From Halanaerobiales bacterium (lineage in GTDB: Bacteria > Bacillota > Halanaerobiia > Halanaerobiales > DTU029): a stretch of DNA of 45,876 nucleotides. The DNA is taken from assembly GCA_025451675.1 (NCBI GenBank), contig JANWJZ010000058.1:1-45876 (forward strand), read 5' to 3'. The notes under the pieces were generated by a model, which saw only the letters and a program-made list of their open reading frames with translations, had not been told where the DNA came from and made no database searches. The position numbers and the translations under genes were made by a program. Positions 35,314-44,648 of the stretch are shown piece after piece; position 1 is the first letter of the stretch; each line of letters opens with the position of its first letter.

Positions 35314-36629
35314 GGCGCTTCCCTCCTGGTTAAGAGTTCCTCCAGTATCGCCTGTCGGGCCTGTCTCAGTATAGCCTGTAAGCTGTTATCATTGAGATGA
35401 AATAAGGCAGGATCACCCTCTTCATGATCCGGACTGCCGGACCAGATCAGCCCCAATTCATCCAATAACTCCTCTTTAAAGCTCTCATTTTCATTCAGAA
35501 AAAAGGCAATTTTCTCTATATCCTGAAAAATAGGATTATTCTCCAGTAAGCTTTCATCAATGGGGAGACCGGTACGGTCAACTATTTTCCTTGTCCAGAG
35601 AACAGGCCTCCTGCTGGTGAAATTCTCCCGTAAGGAATCCAATAGAAATTCAAAGGCCTCTTCCTTTTCCTTCTTTAAAATCTGGCTGACATCACTTCTG
35701 CCGATTAATACCCAATCAATTACATAGGCCTTTACCAGTTGTTCATTATTCAACTGCAGATAACATTTATTCATTAACAGTTCCTCACCGATTTCCATGA
35801 TCAATCTCTGCAGGTCTATTAAATTACCCTTATTTATGCTATCCACCGGAATTTCTATCCGCTGATATATAACTGAGGAAAGATCAATAAAGCTAATTTC
35901 CGGCTCTGCATCTGGTACTAATTCTACCAGTACTGCTCCACCCCGGCCTTCTTCCCCCATATCCCTGCCCTGGGGGATTCCTGGATATACTACCGCCCTG
36001 TTTTTCTCACGCCACAACACATCATGTTGATGAAGATGGCCCAGGGCCCAGTAGTTTATTTCCTTATTGGCAAGTAGTTCCTGAAGGGAAGCCGGGATAT
36101 AATAATTATTCTCTGCCTCCAGCTGAGTATGTAAAAGGCCAATATTCCAGATACCGGCTTTTCCTTTATAATCCAGGTGTACCTTACGGGATTCTGCCCG
36201 GTTATTATAAGAACAGGCACTTATGACAGCAATCAGCTCACCATTTTTATCATATACATCCCTGCTTTCCGGCCCATCGCCGCCAAAAAGATATACATTT
36301 TCCGGCGGAGGGATTAAGCCCCTGTAAAAGGAAAGCGGGTCATGATTTCCGGCTATGACATAAACAGGGATATTGTGGCTGGCCAGTCTTTCGCATTGCT
36401 CATTGAAAAAGATATTGGCCTTTACAGAACGGCTGCCCCCATCATAGACATCACCGGAAATAAGTACAAAATCCACCTGCTTTTCAATAGCCTCTGTACA
36501 GAGACGGTTGAAGGCATCATAGATGGCATTATCAAATAATGAAGTTAACTCGGGCGGGTAATTCCCGCCAACACTTAATCTACTGCCTAAATGTAAGTCA
36601 GCAGTGTGGAGGAAACGAATCTTTCTCAT
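35310..36629 (-). CDS. YhaO/SbcD-type DNA exonuclease subunit
   Basis: A 439-residue calcineurin-like metallophosphoesterase related to Mre11/SbcD and B. subtilis YhaO. Phosphoesterase motifs are intact and in order: FLHTADLHLG, LISGDVYDGG, VIAGNHDP, an LLHTQ motif and LGHLHQHD. Past residue 230 comes a capping region and a helical C-terminus that should bind the coiled coils of YhaN. Its stop codon overlaps the yhaN start by four bases; the pair forms a two-gene unit. Expected role: processing of DNA ends or blocked double-strand breaks. Confidence 0.92.
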   Translation of the reverse strand: MRKIRFLHTADLHLGSRLSVGGNYPPELTSLFDNAIYDAFNRLCTEAIEKQVDFVLISGDVYDGGSRSVKANIFFNEQCERLASHNIPVYVIAGNHDPLSFYRGLIPPPENVYLFGGDGPESRDVYDKNGELIAVISACSYNNRAESRKVHLDYKGKAGIWNIGLLHTQLEAENNYYIPASLQELLANKEINYWALGHLHQHDVLWREKNRAVVYPGIPQGRDMGEEGRGGAVLVELVPDAEPEISFIDLSSVIYQRIEIPVDSINKGNLIDLQRLIMEIGEELLMNKCYLQLNNEQLVKAYVIDWVLIGRSDVSQILKKEKEEAFEFLLDSLRENFTSRRPVLWTRKIVDRTGLPIDESLLENNPIFQDIEKIAFFLNENESFKEELLDELGLIWSGSPDHEEGDPALFHLNDNSLQAILRQARQAILEELLTRREAP

Positions 36630-36700
36630 CGGAATTCTTCCTCTCTCTATTGAAAATATGTAGGAATAATAAAAAACATACTCCTGTTTACAATTTTATC

Positions 36701-36709
36701 ATTATACCA
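36701..36709 (-). promoter_or_regulatory. Possible extended -10 promoter of yhaO-yhaN
   Basis: Read leftward: TGG then TATAAT (ATTATACCA on the plus strand), an extended -10 element. No clear -35 is needed or seen. It lies about 72 bases before the yhaO ATG. Confidence 0.4.
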
Positions 36710-36730
36710 GAGAATAAGCAATAGATGGCA

Positions 36731-36761
36731 AAAAAGCAAAAATAGTGGCAGAGCCACTATT
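36731..36761 (-). terminator. Terminator after lysC
   Basis: Nine-base stem AATAGTGGC / GCCACTATT with a three-base loop, followed on the minus strand by TTTTTGCTTTTTT. It begins about 20 bases after the lysC stop and ends the arg/thr operon. Confidence 0.88.
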
Positions 36762-36779
36762 AACTGCTGAGATATGCTT

Positions 36780-38003
36780 TTAGAACTCCAGTTTATCCAG
36801 TTCAAAACCTTCATGCAGGACCTTGACAGCCAGATCTGCATATTTTTTCTCAATGATACAGGAAACTTTTATATCTGCAGTGGAAATCATCTGGATATTT
36901 ATATCATTTTCCCCCAGAATATTAAACATCCTGGCAGCTGTACCTGGTGTAGTAATCATACCGGCACCGACAATGGAAACTTTAGCAACATTTTCATCGA
37001 TAAAGACATTCTCAGCACCCAACTCTTCTGCAATCTCTTCAATGACTTTAATCCCCTTATTTAAATCATTACTATGCAGGGTAAAGGTAATATCATTTTT
37101 ATTATTACGCTGCAGGTTCTGTATAATCATATCAACATTTATATTGTTTTCTGCCAGTTTGCTAAATAGCCTGCCAGCCACACCGGGTTGATCTGGTACC
37201 TTTGTCACAGTGACTTTTACCTGTTCTTTATCAGCGGTAACACCGGTTACACTTCTTTTTCTTTCCATTTTATCCATTCCTCCTACCATTGTTCCAGGCT
37301 GATCATTAAAACTGGATGCAATGTATAATTTTATATCATAAAACTTGGCCAGTTCCACCGAACGGGGATGAAGTACCTTTGCGCCAAGACTGGCCAGTTC
37401 CAGCATCTCCTCATAAGAGATAAAATCCAGTTTGCTGGCTTCTTTTACCAGGCGGGGATCGGTTGTATAGATACCATCAACATCAGAATATATTTCACAG
37501 CGGTCCGCTTTCAGGGCAGCGGCAAGGGCTACGGCAGTAGTATCTGAGCCACCCCTCCCCAGAGTAGTAAAGTCATTCCGGGAATTTATACCCTGAAAAC
37601 CGGCCACAACTACAATCTTGCCTTCAGCCAATTCTTTATTAATCCGATTAGTATCGATTTGCATAATCTCAGCCCGGCTATGTTGATCATTGGTCTTAAT
37701 CTTCACCTGGCTGCCGGTTAAGGAGACAGCCTTATAGCCTTTCTCCTGAATGGCCATGCTCAGGAGGGCAATTGAAACCTGTTCGCCGGTAGTCAGCAAC
37801 ATATCAGCTTCCCTGGGATCAGGATTATTGGTAATCTGGTTCATCAATTCGATTAGCTTATCTGTTGTATCTCCCATGGCTGAAACAACAACAACCATTT
37901 GATTACCTTTTTTATATTCGTTTATTATCCTGTCAGCTACATTATTGATTCTTTCAACATTACCTACAGAAGTACCACCATATTTCTGCACAATCAACGC
38001 CAA
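36780..38003 (-). CDS. lysC: Aspartate kinase (threonine/lysine branch isozyme)
   Basis: Phosphorylates aspartate at the start of threonine, methionine and lysine synthesis. A 407-residue single-function enzyme: kinase start [47 protein letters not shown], and two C-terminal ACT domains (from about residue 265; [19 protein letters not shown] in the second) for feedback control. The start is TTG at 38003, giving the family's usual [10 protein letters not shown] beginning with AAGGTGGG at proper distance; an ATG three codons earlier (38012) sits directly against the binding site. It follows hom in the same transcript, which suggests control by threonine and/or lysine; no lysine riboswitch is visible upstream. 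Confidence 0.95.
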   Translation of the reverse strand: MALIVQKYGGTSVGNVERINNVADRIINEYKKGNQMVVVVSAMGDTTDKLIELMNQITNNPDPREADMLLTTGEQVSIALLSMAIQEKGYKAVSLTGSQVKIKTNDQHSRAEIMQIDTNRINKELAEGKIVVVAGFQGINSRNDFTTLGRGGSDTTAVALAAALKADRCEIYSDVDGIYTTDPRLVKEASKLDFISYEEMLELASLGAKVLHPRSVELAKFYDIKLYIASSFNDQPGTMVGGMDKMERKRSVTGVTADKEQVKVTVTKVPDQPGVAGRLFSKLAENNINVDMIIQNLQRNNKNDITFTLHSNDLNKGIKVIEEIAEELGAENVFIDENVAKVSIVGAGMITTPGTAARMFNILGENDINIQMISTADIKVSCIIEKKYADLAVKVLHEGFELDKLEF

Positions 38004-38060
38004 TCTAATCATCCCACCTTTTAAGATATCAAGTTACCTTCATTTATTATAAGTCGGGTA

Positions 38061-39341
38061 TTATAATTCTTCAACCCTGATTATATTCTTAACAGCAACA
38101 ATCTCTTCTATATTTTTAAACTCAGCAATGGATTTCTGCAAATACTCCTCTTTAACCTGATGCGTAACCAGCACAATCGGCACAACCGGGTTCTGACGGT
38201 GTTTCTGGATAACAGAAGCCAGGCTGACCTGGTTTCTGCCCAGGACCTCAGCAATTTTGGCCAGTACCCCCGGTTTATCCTTAACCTGCAGCCTGAGGTA
38301 AAAGGAATTCTCCACCTGGCTGATATCCATAATTCCATGGTTATTCTTATAGATATTCCCGTTTATATCCGGAGAACCGTGATAAATCTCCTTGCCAGCC
38401 TGGATAATATCGGCCACTACTGCACTGGCAGTCGGGAAGCGGCCTGCTCCCTGTCCGTATAACATTACATCACCGACTGAATCTCCATGGAGATAAATGG
38501 CATTATAGGCATCATGAACAGAAGCAAGGGGATGGTTTACAGGAATAAAGGCTGGATGTACACGGATATCTACGCCTTTACTGGTAAACTTGCTTATAGC
38601 CAGCAGTTTTATAACATAACCCAGTTCCCTGGCTATCTCTATATCTTCTATCTCAATATTTTCAATACCCTCAATATGAACATCTTCGATATCGATAACT
38701 GTCTCATAGGCTATGGATGAAAGGATAGCTATTTTATAGGCTGCATCTGCTCCACTGATATCAGAACTGGGATCACTCTCTGCATAACCCAGTCTCTGTG
38801 CTTCCTTCAGGGCAATATCCAGTTCCTGCCCCTCTTTAGTCATTCTGGTCAGGATATAATTGGTTGTACCATTTAAAATCCCGAAAATACGCTCTATTTT
38901 ATTGGCAGCAAATGATTCCCGTAAAGGCCTGATTATGGGGATTCCCCCGGCTACACTGGCTTCAAAATAGATACTGACTCCCTTTTCTGCTGCCATTTTC
39001 ATTAATTCCGGTCCGTATTTGGCTATCAGCAGTTTGTTTGCTGTTACAACAGACTTTCCATTCTTTAGGGCCTGTAATATGTATTGATAGGCCGGTTCTT
39101 CTCCCCCGATAAGCTCTACAACCAGATCTATCTCTGGATTTTCCAGAACATCCTCTACCTTTTCAGTTAAAAGGGTACCGTCAATGTCAATATCTCTCTG
39201 CTTTTCTATATCTCTTACCAGTATCTTCTCTATCTGCAGACCAGTACCTATCTTGCTCTTTAAATTTTCACTATGTCTTTCCAAAATTGAATATACCCCA
39301 GTACCAACTGTACCTAAACCAAGGAGACCAATTTTGATCAT
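38061..39341 (-). CDS. hom: Homoserine dehydrogenase
   Basis: Reduces aspartate semialdehyde to homoserine with NAD(P)H. The 426-residue protein has a Rossmann start (KIGLLGLGTVGTGV), the VVTANKLLIAKYG loop, the substrate motif GGIPIIRPLRESFAANKI, GILNGTTNYILTRM, and a C-terminal ACT domain (YLRLQVKDKPGVLAKIAEVL) for threonine inhibition. The ATG at 39341 has AAGGAAG upstream; a GTG one codon earlier is not needed. It lies between thrB and lysC in the arg/thr operon. Confidence 0.96.
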   Translation of the reverse strand: MIKIGLLGLGTVGTGVYSILERHSENLKSKIGTGLQIEKILVRDIEKQRDIDIDGTLLTEKVEDVLENPEIDLVVELIGGEEPAYQYILQALKNGKSVVTANKLLIAKYGPELMKMAAEKGVSIYFEASVAGGIPIIRPLRESFAANKIERIFGILNGTTNYILTRMTKEGQELDIALKEAQRLGYAESDPSSDISGADAAYKIAILSSIAYETVIDIEDVHIEGIENIEIEDIEIARELGYVIKLLAISKFTSKGVDIRVHPAFIPVNHPLASVHDAYNAIYLHGDSVGDVMLYGQGAGRFPTASAVVADIIQAGKEIYHGSPDINGNIYKNNHGIMDISQVENSFYLRLQVKDKPGVLAKIAEVLGRNQVSLASVIQKHRQNPVVPIVLVTHQVKEEYLQKSIAEFKNIEEIVAVKNIIRVEEL

Positions 39342-39389
39342 CACTATCTTCCTTCCCTACTTATTATCTTCTCAATACTCCTGAAGTTT

Positions 39390-40292
39390 TTAATTTACTA
39401 TTCTACAACCCTGGTTATCTGTAGTTTTGACCAGATAGCTGGCCTTTATCTCATGCTCTTTAAAAGTTTCTACCATGGCTCTGCCGATTTCATCCATGTT
39501 ATCTTCAGCAACAGCAATCATGGATGGGCCAGAACCACTGAGAGCAACACCAAGGGCACCGGCTTCATAGGCTGCTTCCATCACCTGGAAGAAGCCTGGA
39601 ATCAGCCTGGAACGATAATCCTGATGTAATCTATCCTCCATGGCAGTCCTCATCTGTTTATAGTCCCTGGTATATAAGGAGGCAGTCAGGAGTGCTGCCC
39701 TGCTGATATTAAAGACAGCATCAGCATAGCCAATCTTTTCTGGGAGGGCCTGTCTTACCGCATTAGTCTTTAATTCAAAATCCGGAATCAGGACAACAAA
39801 TTTTAAATCATCGCCCAGTTCCAATTTTTTATAGCATAAACCATTCCTGGAGATAACATTGATGATAAATCCACCCTTAAAGGCCGGTACTACATTATCT
39901 GGATGACCTTCTATATCTACTGCCATCTCGATTAGTTCCTCTTCCTGAAAAGGTTCTCCAGTCAGGCAATTTGCTGCAACAAGGCCTGCCACTACAGCAG
40001 AAGCACTGCTGCCCAGGCCCCGGGCAAAGGGGATATTGATTTCTTCAGTAATCCTTATCCCATCAATTTTTCTGCCTGTCCTCTGCAGCAACTCATCCAT
40101 GGCCTGGATAAAAAGGTTATTCTCCAGTGGCAAATCCAGGATATTCCCACTACTCTGATCAACTAATACTGCCTCCAGCCCTTCCTCTATTTTTTCTATG
40201 GTAAAATAATTATATAGATTAAGGGCAATACCCAGGCAATCAAAACCCGGGCCCAGATTGGCAGTAGTAGCCGGAACTCTAATCTTTATCAT
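39390..40292 (-). CDS. thrB: Homoserine kinase
   Basis: A GHMP kinase that phosphorylates homoserine on the way to threonine; 300 residues. Motifs: VRVPATTANLGPGFDCLG at the N-terminus, the phosphate loop PFARGLGSSASAVVAGL, GHPDNVVPAF and the C-terminal GALGVALSGSGPSMIA. The start is the ATG at 40292 (MIKIRVPA) with GAGGTTG upstream; a longer frame reaching into argH lacks support. Threonine synthase (thrC) is not in the window, so the thr set here is incomplete. Confidence 0.96.
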   Translation of the reverse strand: MIKIRVPATTANLGPGFDCLGIALNLYNYFTIEKIEEGLEAVLVDQSSGNILDLPLENNLFIQAMDELLQRTGRKIDGIRITEEINIPFARGLGSSASAVVAGLVAANCLTGEPFQEEELIEMAVDIEGHPDNVVPAFKGGFIINVISRNGLCYKKLELGDDLKFVVLIPDFELKTNAVRQALPEKIGYADAVFNISRAALLTASLYTRDYKQMRTAMEDRLHQDYRSRLIPGFFQVMEAAYEAGALGVALSGSGPSMIAVAEDNMDEIGRAMVETFKEHEIKASYLVKTTDNQGCRIVN

Positions 40293-40341
40293 CGGGCTCA
40301 ACCTCATTTGCATTTGAACTATATTTTTAGTAATTTTAACA

Positions 40342-41748
40342 TTATCCTGCAAAAAAAACAAGTCTATCCTCTAACCAGTTTCTTTCCTTTTCAATAATCC
40401 GTACCGACTCTGCTATTGCAGTGCCGCCAATCACCTTCTTATTTTCCACAGTATATTCTAAAGCAAGGGATTCATTTAGATCAGCAGCAAAGAGTTCCTT
40501 CTCTTCCGGGAATAACTCCCGGTACTTTTTATAATCCAGCTCTTCTAGTTCCAGTTTATTTTCCAGGCAGTAAAGGACTGCCTGGCCCACAATCTCATGG
40601 GCCCTCCTGAAGGGTAAACCCTTCTTACTCAGATAATCTGCCAGATCAGTCGCATTTAAAAAACCCTTCTGGCAGGCCTGATACATATTCTCCTTTTTTA
40701 CCTTCATTGTTTTTAACATCTCCGGATAAATCTGAAGGATAATCTTGAGGGTATCTATTGTATCAAAAAGCCCCTCCTTATCTTCCTGCATATCCTTATT
40801 ATAGGCCAGGGGTAAGCCCTTTAAGGTAGTAAATAGCTGAATCATGTTGCCATAGATACGGCCTGTTTTCCCCCTCACCAGTTCGGCAATATCGGGATTC
40901 TTTTTCTGCGGCATGATACTACTGCCTGTAGAATAGGCATCATCCAGTTCTATAAAAGCAAATTCACTACTCGACCAGAGAATTATTTCCTCACTGAAAG
41001 AGCTTAAATGGGTGATGATGGTTGCAGCAATAGAGTGAAACTCCAGGATAAAATCCCGGTCACTGACTGCATCCAGGGAATTCTCACTGACAGCAGCAAA
41101 ACCCAGCCTTTCGGCAACATATTCCCGGTCCAGGGGATAGCTAGTACCGGCCAGGGCCCCGGCACCCAGGGGAAGGACATTAACCCGTTTCAGGTTATCT
41201 GTCAGCCGTTCATAATCACGCTTCAATTTAAAATAATAGGCCAGCAGGTGATGGGCCAGTGTTACTGCCTGGGCCCTTTGTAGATGTGTATACCCGGGCA
41301 TATAGACACCTTTATATTTCTCTGCCAGTAACAATAAATCCTGCATAAAAAGCAGCAATAATTCCTGAATATTCCTTATCTCATCCCTCAGGTACAATCT
41401 TATATCAAGGGCCACCTGATCGTTCCTACTCCTGCCCGTATGCATTTTGCCGCCAACCGGCCCTATTTTCTCAATTAAATGAGCCTCTACGAAGGAATGA
41501 ATATCTTCATATTTTAAGTCAAATTTCAATAAGCCACTATCAAGCTCTTCTTTAATTTCCTCTAAACCCTTTATTATCTGCTCCCCTTCCTCTGCCTTCA
41601 GTATCCCCTGTTTGACCAGCATCTCTACATGCACAATACTCCCCAGGATATCATAGGGATAAAGACGCTGGTCAAAAGAAAGGGAGGCATTAAATTGGTG
41701 GACCAGTTCATCAGTTTCTTTGGTAAACCTACCACCCCATAATTTCAT
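40342..41748 (-). CDS. argH: Argininosuccinate lyase
   Basis: Splits argininosuccinate to arginine and fumarate, the last arginine step. The 468-residue protein starts MKLWGGRFTKETDELV and holds HTGRSRNDQVALDIRLYLRD and the fumarase-superfamily signature GSSIMPQKKNPD with the active-site serine; the start at the ATG 41748 is well supported by the family start and GGAG upstream. The first 20 bases overlap the upstream acetyltransferase gene in another frame, so the two are coupled. thrB follows after 49 bases. Confidence 0.96.
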   Translation of the reverse strand: MKLWGGRFTKETDELVHQFNASLSFDQRLYPYDILGSIVHVEMLVKQGILKAEEGEQIIKGLEEIKEELDSGLLKFDLKYEDIHSFVEAHLIEKIGPVGGKMHTGRSRNDQVALDIRLYLRDEIRNIQELLLLFMQDLLLLAEKYKGVYMPGYTHLQRAQAVTLAHHLLAYYFKLKRDYERLTDNLKRVNVLPLGAGALAGTSYPLDREYVAERLGFAAVSENSLDAVSDRDFILEFHSIAATIITHLSSFSEEIILWSSSEFAFIELDDAYSTGSSIMPQKKNPDIAELVRGKTGRIYGNMIQLFTTLKGLPLAYNKDMQEDKEGLFDTIDTLKIILQIYPEMLKTMKVKKENMYQACQKGFLNATDLADYLSKKGLPFRRAHEIVGQAVLYCLENKLELEELDYKKYRELFPEEKELFAADLNESLALEYTVENKKVIGGTAIAESVRIIEKERNWLEDRLVFFAG

Positions 41749-42253
41749 TGGCATCAACTCCAGGAATATTTTTCTGCCAGTAACCCCGCCTGTAGCCATT
41801 ATTCCTATCTGTTTTCAGACAGTTAAAGCCCAATTTGCTATAAAAACTGACCAGCTTTTCTTCTTCCAGGGAGGAATGCAGGAAAATCCTCCTGCCCCCC
41901 TCTTCCCTCACTATTTTTTCTGCCCCATAATACAGCTCTGTCCCAAAGCCTAGACCTTGAAAATCTGGGTGAATAGCAAAACGTTTTAAATAAAACTCCC
42001 CTTCATTATATCTCACCAGCCGGAGAGAACCGACAATCATCTTTCTGTATTCCAACACCAGGACAATATTCTGCTCCAGATCATGGTAAATATCCTCAAT
42101 AGTTTCTTTTGCTACAGGATTAAAGGCATTACTGCCATAGGAGGAAAAGGCCCGCTGTACAAGATAATATATGCTATTTGCCTCCTCCTTAACTGCTTTT
42201 CTGACCACATAATCATCACATTTAGCGGCAGCTAACAAATTACTGGCTAACAT
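41729..42253 (-). CDS. GNAT acetyltransferase embedded between argG and argH
   Basis: A 174-residue Gcn5-type N-acetyltransferase. The acetyl-CoA loop reads FAIHPDFQGLGFGTELY (Gln-Gly-Leu-Gly-Phe-Gly), preceded by a strand ending YLKRF and followed by the late helix VSFYSKLGFNCL, all standard for the fold. The substrate is not given by sequence. Its location is telling: 24 bases after argG and overlapping argH by 20 bases. Fusions of argH with an acetyltransferase act as N-acetylglutamate synthase in some bacteria, so a role in the first arginine step is a reasonable guess, but it may also be an unrelated acetyltransferase. The ATG has GGAG about 12 bases upstream. Confidence 0.88.
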   Translation of the reverse strand: MLASNLLAAAKCDDYVVRKAVKEEANSIYYLVQRAFSSYGSNAFNPVAKETIEDIYHDLEQNIVLVLEYRKMIVGSLRLVRYNEGEFYLKRFAIHPDFQGLGFGTELYYGAEKIVREEGGRRIFLHSSLEEEKLVSFYSKLGFNCLKTDRNNGYRRGYWQKNIPGVDANEIMGW

Positions 42254-42277
42254 ATTACTGTTTTTTCTCCTTTACCT

Positions 42278-43495
42278 TTATTTCCTCACGCTTTTTATAA
42301 CCTGATTGCTCACCTGGGTAGGCAGTCCCCACAGCTTGATAAAACCTTCAGCAGAACTATGGTCAAAAATATCATCCTCGTCATAGGTGGCCAGCTTAAT
42401 CTGGTACTGGGAATAAGGGGATTTTCTGCCGACCACTGTCGCTTTACCCCTGTATAGTTTCACCCTGACATCTCCGGTAACCACTTTCTGGGTTTCATCA
42501 ATAAAGGCATCCAGAGCTTCCCGCAATGGTGAATGCCAGAGTCCGTAGTAAACCAGTTCTGAGTATTTCTGGCTTATACCATATTTAAAATGAAGGGTCT
42601 CCCGGTCCAGGTTCAGGTCTTCCAGGTGTTGATGGGCTTCCAGAATAATTGTCGCTGCCGGAGCCTCATAAATCTCCCTGGATTTTATACCTACCAGCCT
42701 GTTTTCCACCATATCTACCCTGCCTACACCATGTTTAGCCCCTATTTTATTGAGTTTTTTAATCAACTCAACAGGATTATGGGCTACACCGTCAAGCTTA
42801 ACAGGGATACCCTCTTCAAAGCTTATTGTTATATATTCCGGTTCAGCAGGAGCCTCCTCCGGTGCAGTAGTCCAGAAATAGGCATCCGCCGGAGGCTCAC
42901 ACCAGGGATCCTCCAGTACACCGCATTCAATGGAAATACCCCAGAGATTGCTGTCAATACTATATGGACTCTCTTTTGTTGCCGTTACCGGTATATTATG
43001 TGCTTTGGCATATTCAATCTCCTCATTCCTGGTCTTGAATTCCCAGACGCGGACCGGAGCAATAATCTTTAAATCCGGCTCAAGGGCCCGGAAGGATACT
43101 TCAAACCTTACCTGGTCATTACCCTTTCCTGTACAGCCGTGGGCAACTGCATCTGCCCCGTGCTTCCGGGCTATATCCACCATCTTTTTACTGATTAACG
43201 GACGGGAAAGGGCTGTAGCCAGGGGATATTTCCCCTCGTATTTAACACCTGCTTTCACCGCTTTGAATATATATTCATTGACAAACTCTTCCTGCAGATT
43301 ATCGATATAGACTTTAGAAGCCCCAGTTTTATAGCCCTTCTCTTCAATCTGATCCCAACTCTCCACATCTTCCTGGCCCACATTGGCACAATAGGCAATT
43401 ATCTCTGCTCCGTATTTGTCCTTTAACCATTTGATGGCCACCGATGTATCAAGTCCACCAGAATAGGCCAGCACTATCTTATTAATCTTCTCCAT
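42278..43495 (-). CDS. argG: Argininosuccinate synthase
   Basis: Joins citrulline and aspartate with ATP. The 405-residue protein shows the ATP P-loop VLAYSGGLDTSVAIKWL, the ARKHGADAVAHGCTGKGNDQVRFE segment and the SPYSIDSNLWGISIECGVLEDPW region that binds citrulline/aspartate. The ATG at 43495 has AGGAGG. It is the first gene of a run argG, acetyltransferase, argH, thrB, hom, lysC, with gaps of 24, -20, 49, 48 and 57 bases, ending in a terminator at 36731. Confidence 0.97.
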   Translation of the reverse strand: MEKINKIVLAYSGGLDTSVAIKWLKDKYGAEIIAYCANVGQEDVESWDQIEEKGYKTGASKVYIDNLQEEFVNEYIFKAVKAGVKYEGKYPLATALSRPLISKKMVDIARKHGADAVAHGCTGKGNDQVRFEVSFRALEPDLKIIAPVRVWEFKTRNEEIEYAKAHNIPVTATKESPYSIDSNLWGISIECGVLEDPWCEPPADAYFWTTAPEEAPAEPEYITISFEEGIPVKLDGVAHNPVELIKKLNKIGAKHGVGRVDMVENRLVGIKSREIYEAPAATIILEAHQHLEDLNLDRETLHFKYGISQKYSELVYYGLWHSPLREALDAFIDETQKVVTGDVRVKLYRGKATVVGRKSPYSQYQIKLATYDEDDIFDHSSAEGFIKLWGLPTQVSNQVIKSVRK

Positions 43496-43576
43496 AACAA
43501 TATACCTCCTGGTTTTTTATTTTTTTATATACCTACTCATATAAGCTTTATGGATATTTATTAATAATTATTTATA

Positions 43577-43605
43577 ATTATACATTGTTGTTTTTAATTA
43601 TGCAA
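43577..43605 (-). promoter_or_regulatory. Promoter of the argG operon
   Basis: Read leftward: TTGCAT (43600-43605), exactly 17 bases, TATAAT (43577-43582), about 82 bases before the argG ATG. The -10 region reads TGTATAATTATAAA, resembling an ArgR/AhrC box (TGAATwwwwATTCA) at roughly ten of 14 positions; given the AT-rich setting this is weak. Confidence 0.7.
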
Positions 43606-43691
43606 GTAATCTTTCATATTTTTTTATAATTTATTGGTTAATTTTATGGAGCCTTAAGTTTCAGGTCTATAAAAAAATTATTCAATCTATA

Positions 43692-43726
43692 CTTAAAAAA
43701 TAAAAAAAGCAGCCCCGGCTGCTTTT
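43692..43726 (-). terminator. Terminator of the SatD/DUF3307 unit
   Basis: Nine-base stem AAAAGCAGC / GCTGCTTTT with loop CCCG. On the minus strand it is followed by a long T-rich run. It ends transcripts about 100 bases after the DUF3307 stop codon. Confidence 0.85.
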
Positions 43727-43826
43727 CTGACTAACCACGGTAAATATGTAACCCTTTTTAGGGTGATATTTTATTTTTCACCTCTATAACGGTTATTTTC
43801 AACTAATAACCCTGCTGGAGATTTTA

Positions 43827-44633
43827 CTATAACAATACATTATTGATGTATAAACCGCCTATTAAGGCTATCAAGAGGCTTGACAGAGTACCCAGAAGGT
43901 AATACTCCACAAATCTATTTTCACCCAGTTCCCTGTATCTGGCCAGAGATTTAGCTGTAAAGATAATACCTATCGAAGAAACATGACCAAAACTGACCAG
44001 GGTAACTATTAAAGCCCTTTCAATTATACCGATATAACGGCTGATATTGGAATCCTTTTCATCTACCCGTTCAATATCCAGCAACCTCAATATCTTCTCC
44101 AGCAGAACTGCGGCAACAAATAAAACCAGTAAATATACAATTATTATCAACAGGTATTTCTCATTTCTTAACCCTTCCTGGTATGACCAGGTATTCACAT
44201 TTATGGTTTCAAGGTATTTGCTGGCTACATAATTCCAGACTAAATATATGATTCCAATATGTATTGCCTGATCAATAAAAAACAAAATAAGGTCTCTTTT
44301 AGGTGATTTATTTGCAATAATTTCCTTAATTACATCTATGATAACATGCAATATCGCTATTGTGGAGGAATAGGCTAAATTATATAATAGATTGTTTATT
44401 ATCCTTGAAGAATTGAATACCCTTAAGCTGAAACCATATTTCCTTAAAAATAATGCTGTTAATAAGAAAGTTACAACGAAAACAATTAAAAAGTGAAATA
44501 TATTCCCCCTTACTTTTCTTACTCTCTTCCATTCCACCATCTTCGTGGTCTGAAAGACAAAATCACTCAGGAAATGAGCAATAATTGTAAGCCATAACCA
44601 GTTGGCCAGATGAAAACTGCCAGCCATGGTCAT
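43827..44633 (-). CDS. DUF3307 membrane protein
   Basis: A 268-residue membrane protein of unknown function with about seven helices. The N-terminal helix LWLTIIAHFLSDFVFQTTKM is the DUF3307 hallmark (His-Phe-Leu-x-Asp-Phe-x-x-Gln), followed by conserved histidines in HFLIVF and ILHVIIDVIKE. The C-terminal third carries a cytosolic charged loop and FGHVSSIGIIFTAKSLARYREL. The start is the ATG at 44633, with GGAG nine bases upstream; a TTG at 44642 sits on the binding site and an ATG two codons later is possible. It starts 15 bases after the SatD-like gene, and these two families often occur as a pair. Confidence 0.85.
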   Translation of the reverse strand: MTMAGSFHLANWLWLTIIAHFLSDFVFQTTKMVEWKRVRKVRGNIFHFLIVFVVTFLLTALFLRKYGFSLRVFNSSRIINNLLYNLAYSSTIAILHVIIDVIKEIIANKSPKRDLILFFIDQAIHIGIIYLVWNYVASKYLETINVNTWSYQEGLRNEKYLLIIIVYLLVLFVAAVLLEKILRLLDIERVDEKDSNISRYIGIIERALIVTLVSFGHVSSIGIIFTAKSLARYRELGENRFVEYYLLGTLSSLLIALIGGLYINNVLL

Positions 44634-44648
44634 TTCCTTCAACTCCTT

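Larger units (their letters stand above)
43496..43826. other. Intergenic region between argG and the DUF3307 gene
   Basis: 331 bases without a gene. It holds the argG promoter (43577-43605), a hairpin terminator (43702-43726) and, next to the DUF3307 stop, a seven-base inverted repeat GGTTATT / AATAACC (43791-43811) with no T-run. The rest is very AT-rich and I see nothing else in it. Confidence 0.7.

Noticed and set aside
38004-38060. Lysine riboswitch in front of lysC
   Set aside because: The gap is only 57 bases and has no such structure; no long leader exists for dapB either.
42590-43072. A 160-codon plus-strand frame opposite argG
   Set aside because: Covered by intact argG with conserved motifs; no start signal.
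43570-43605. ArgR/AhrC operator at the argG promoter
   Set aside because: Only a partial match to the box in a very AT-rich stretch; mentioned in the promoter entry but not called.
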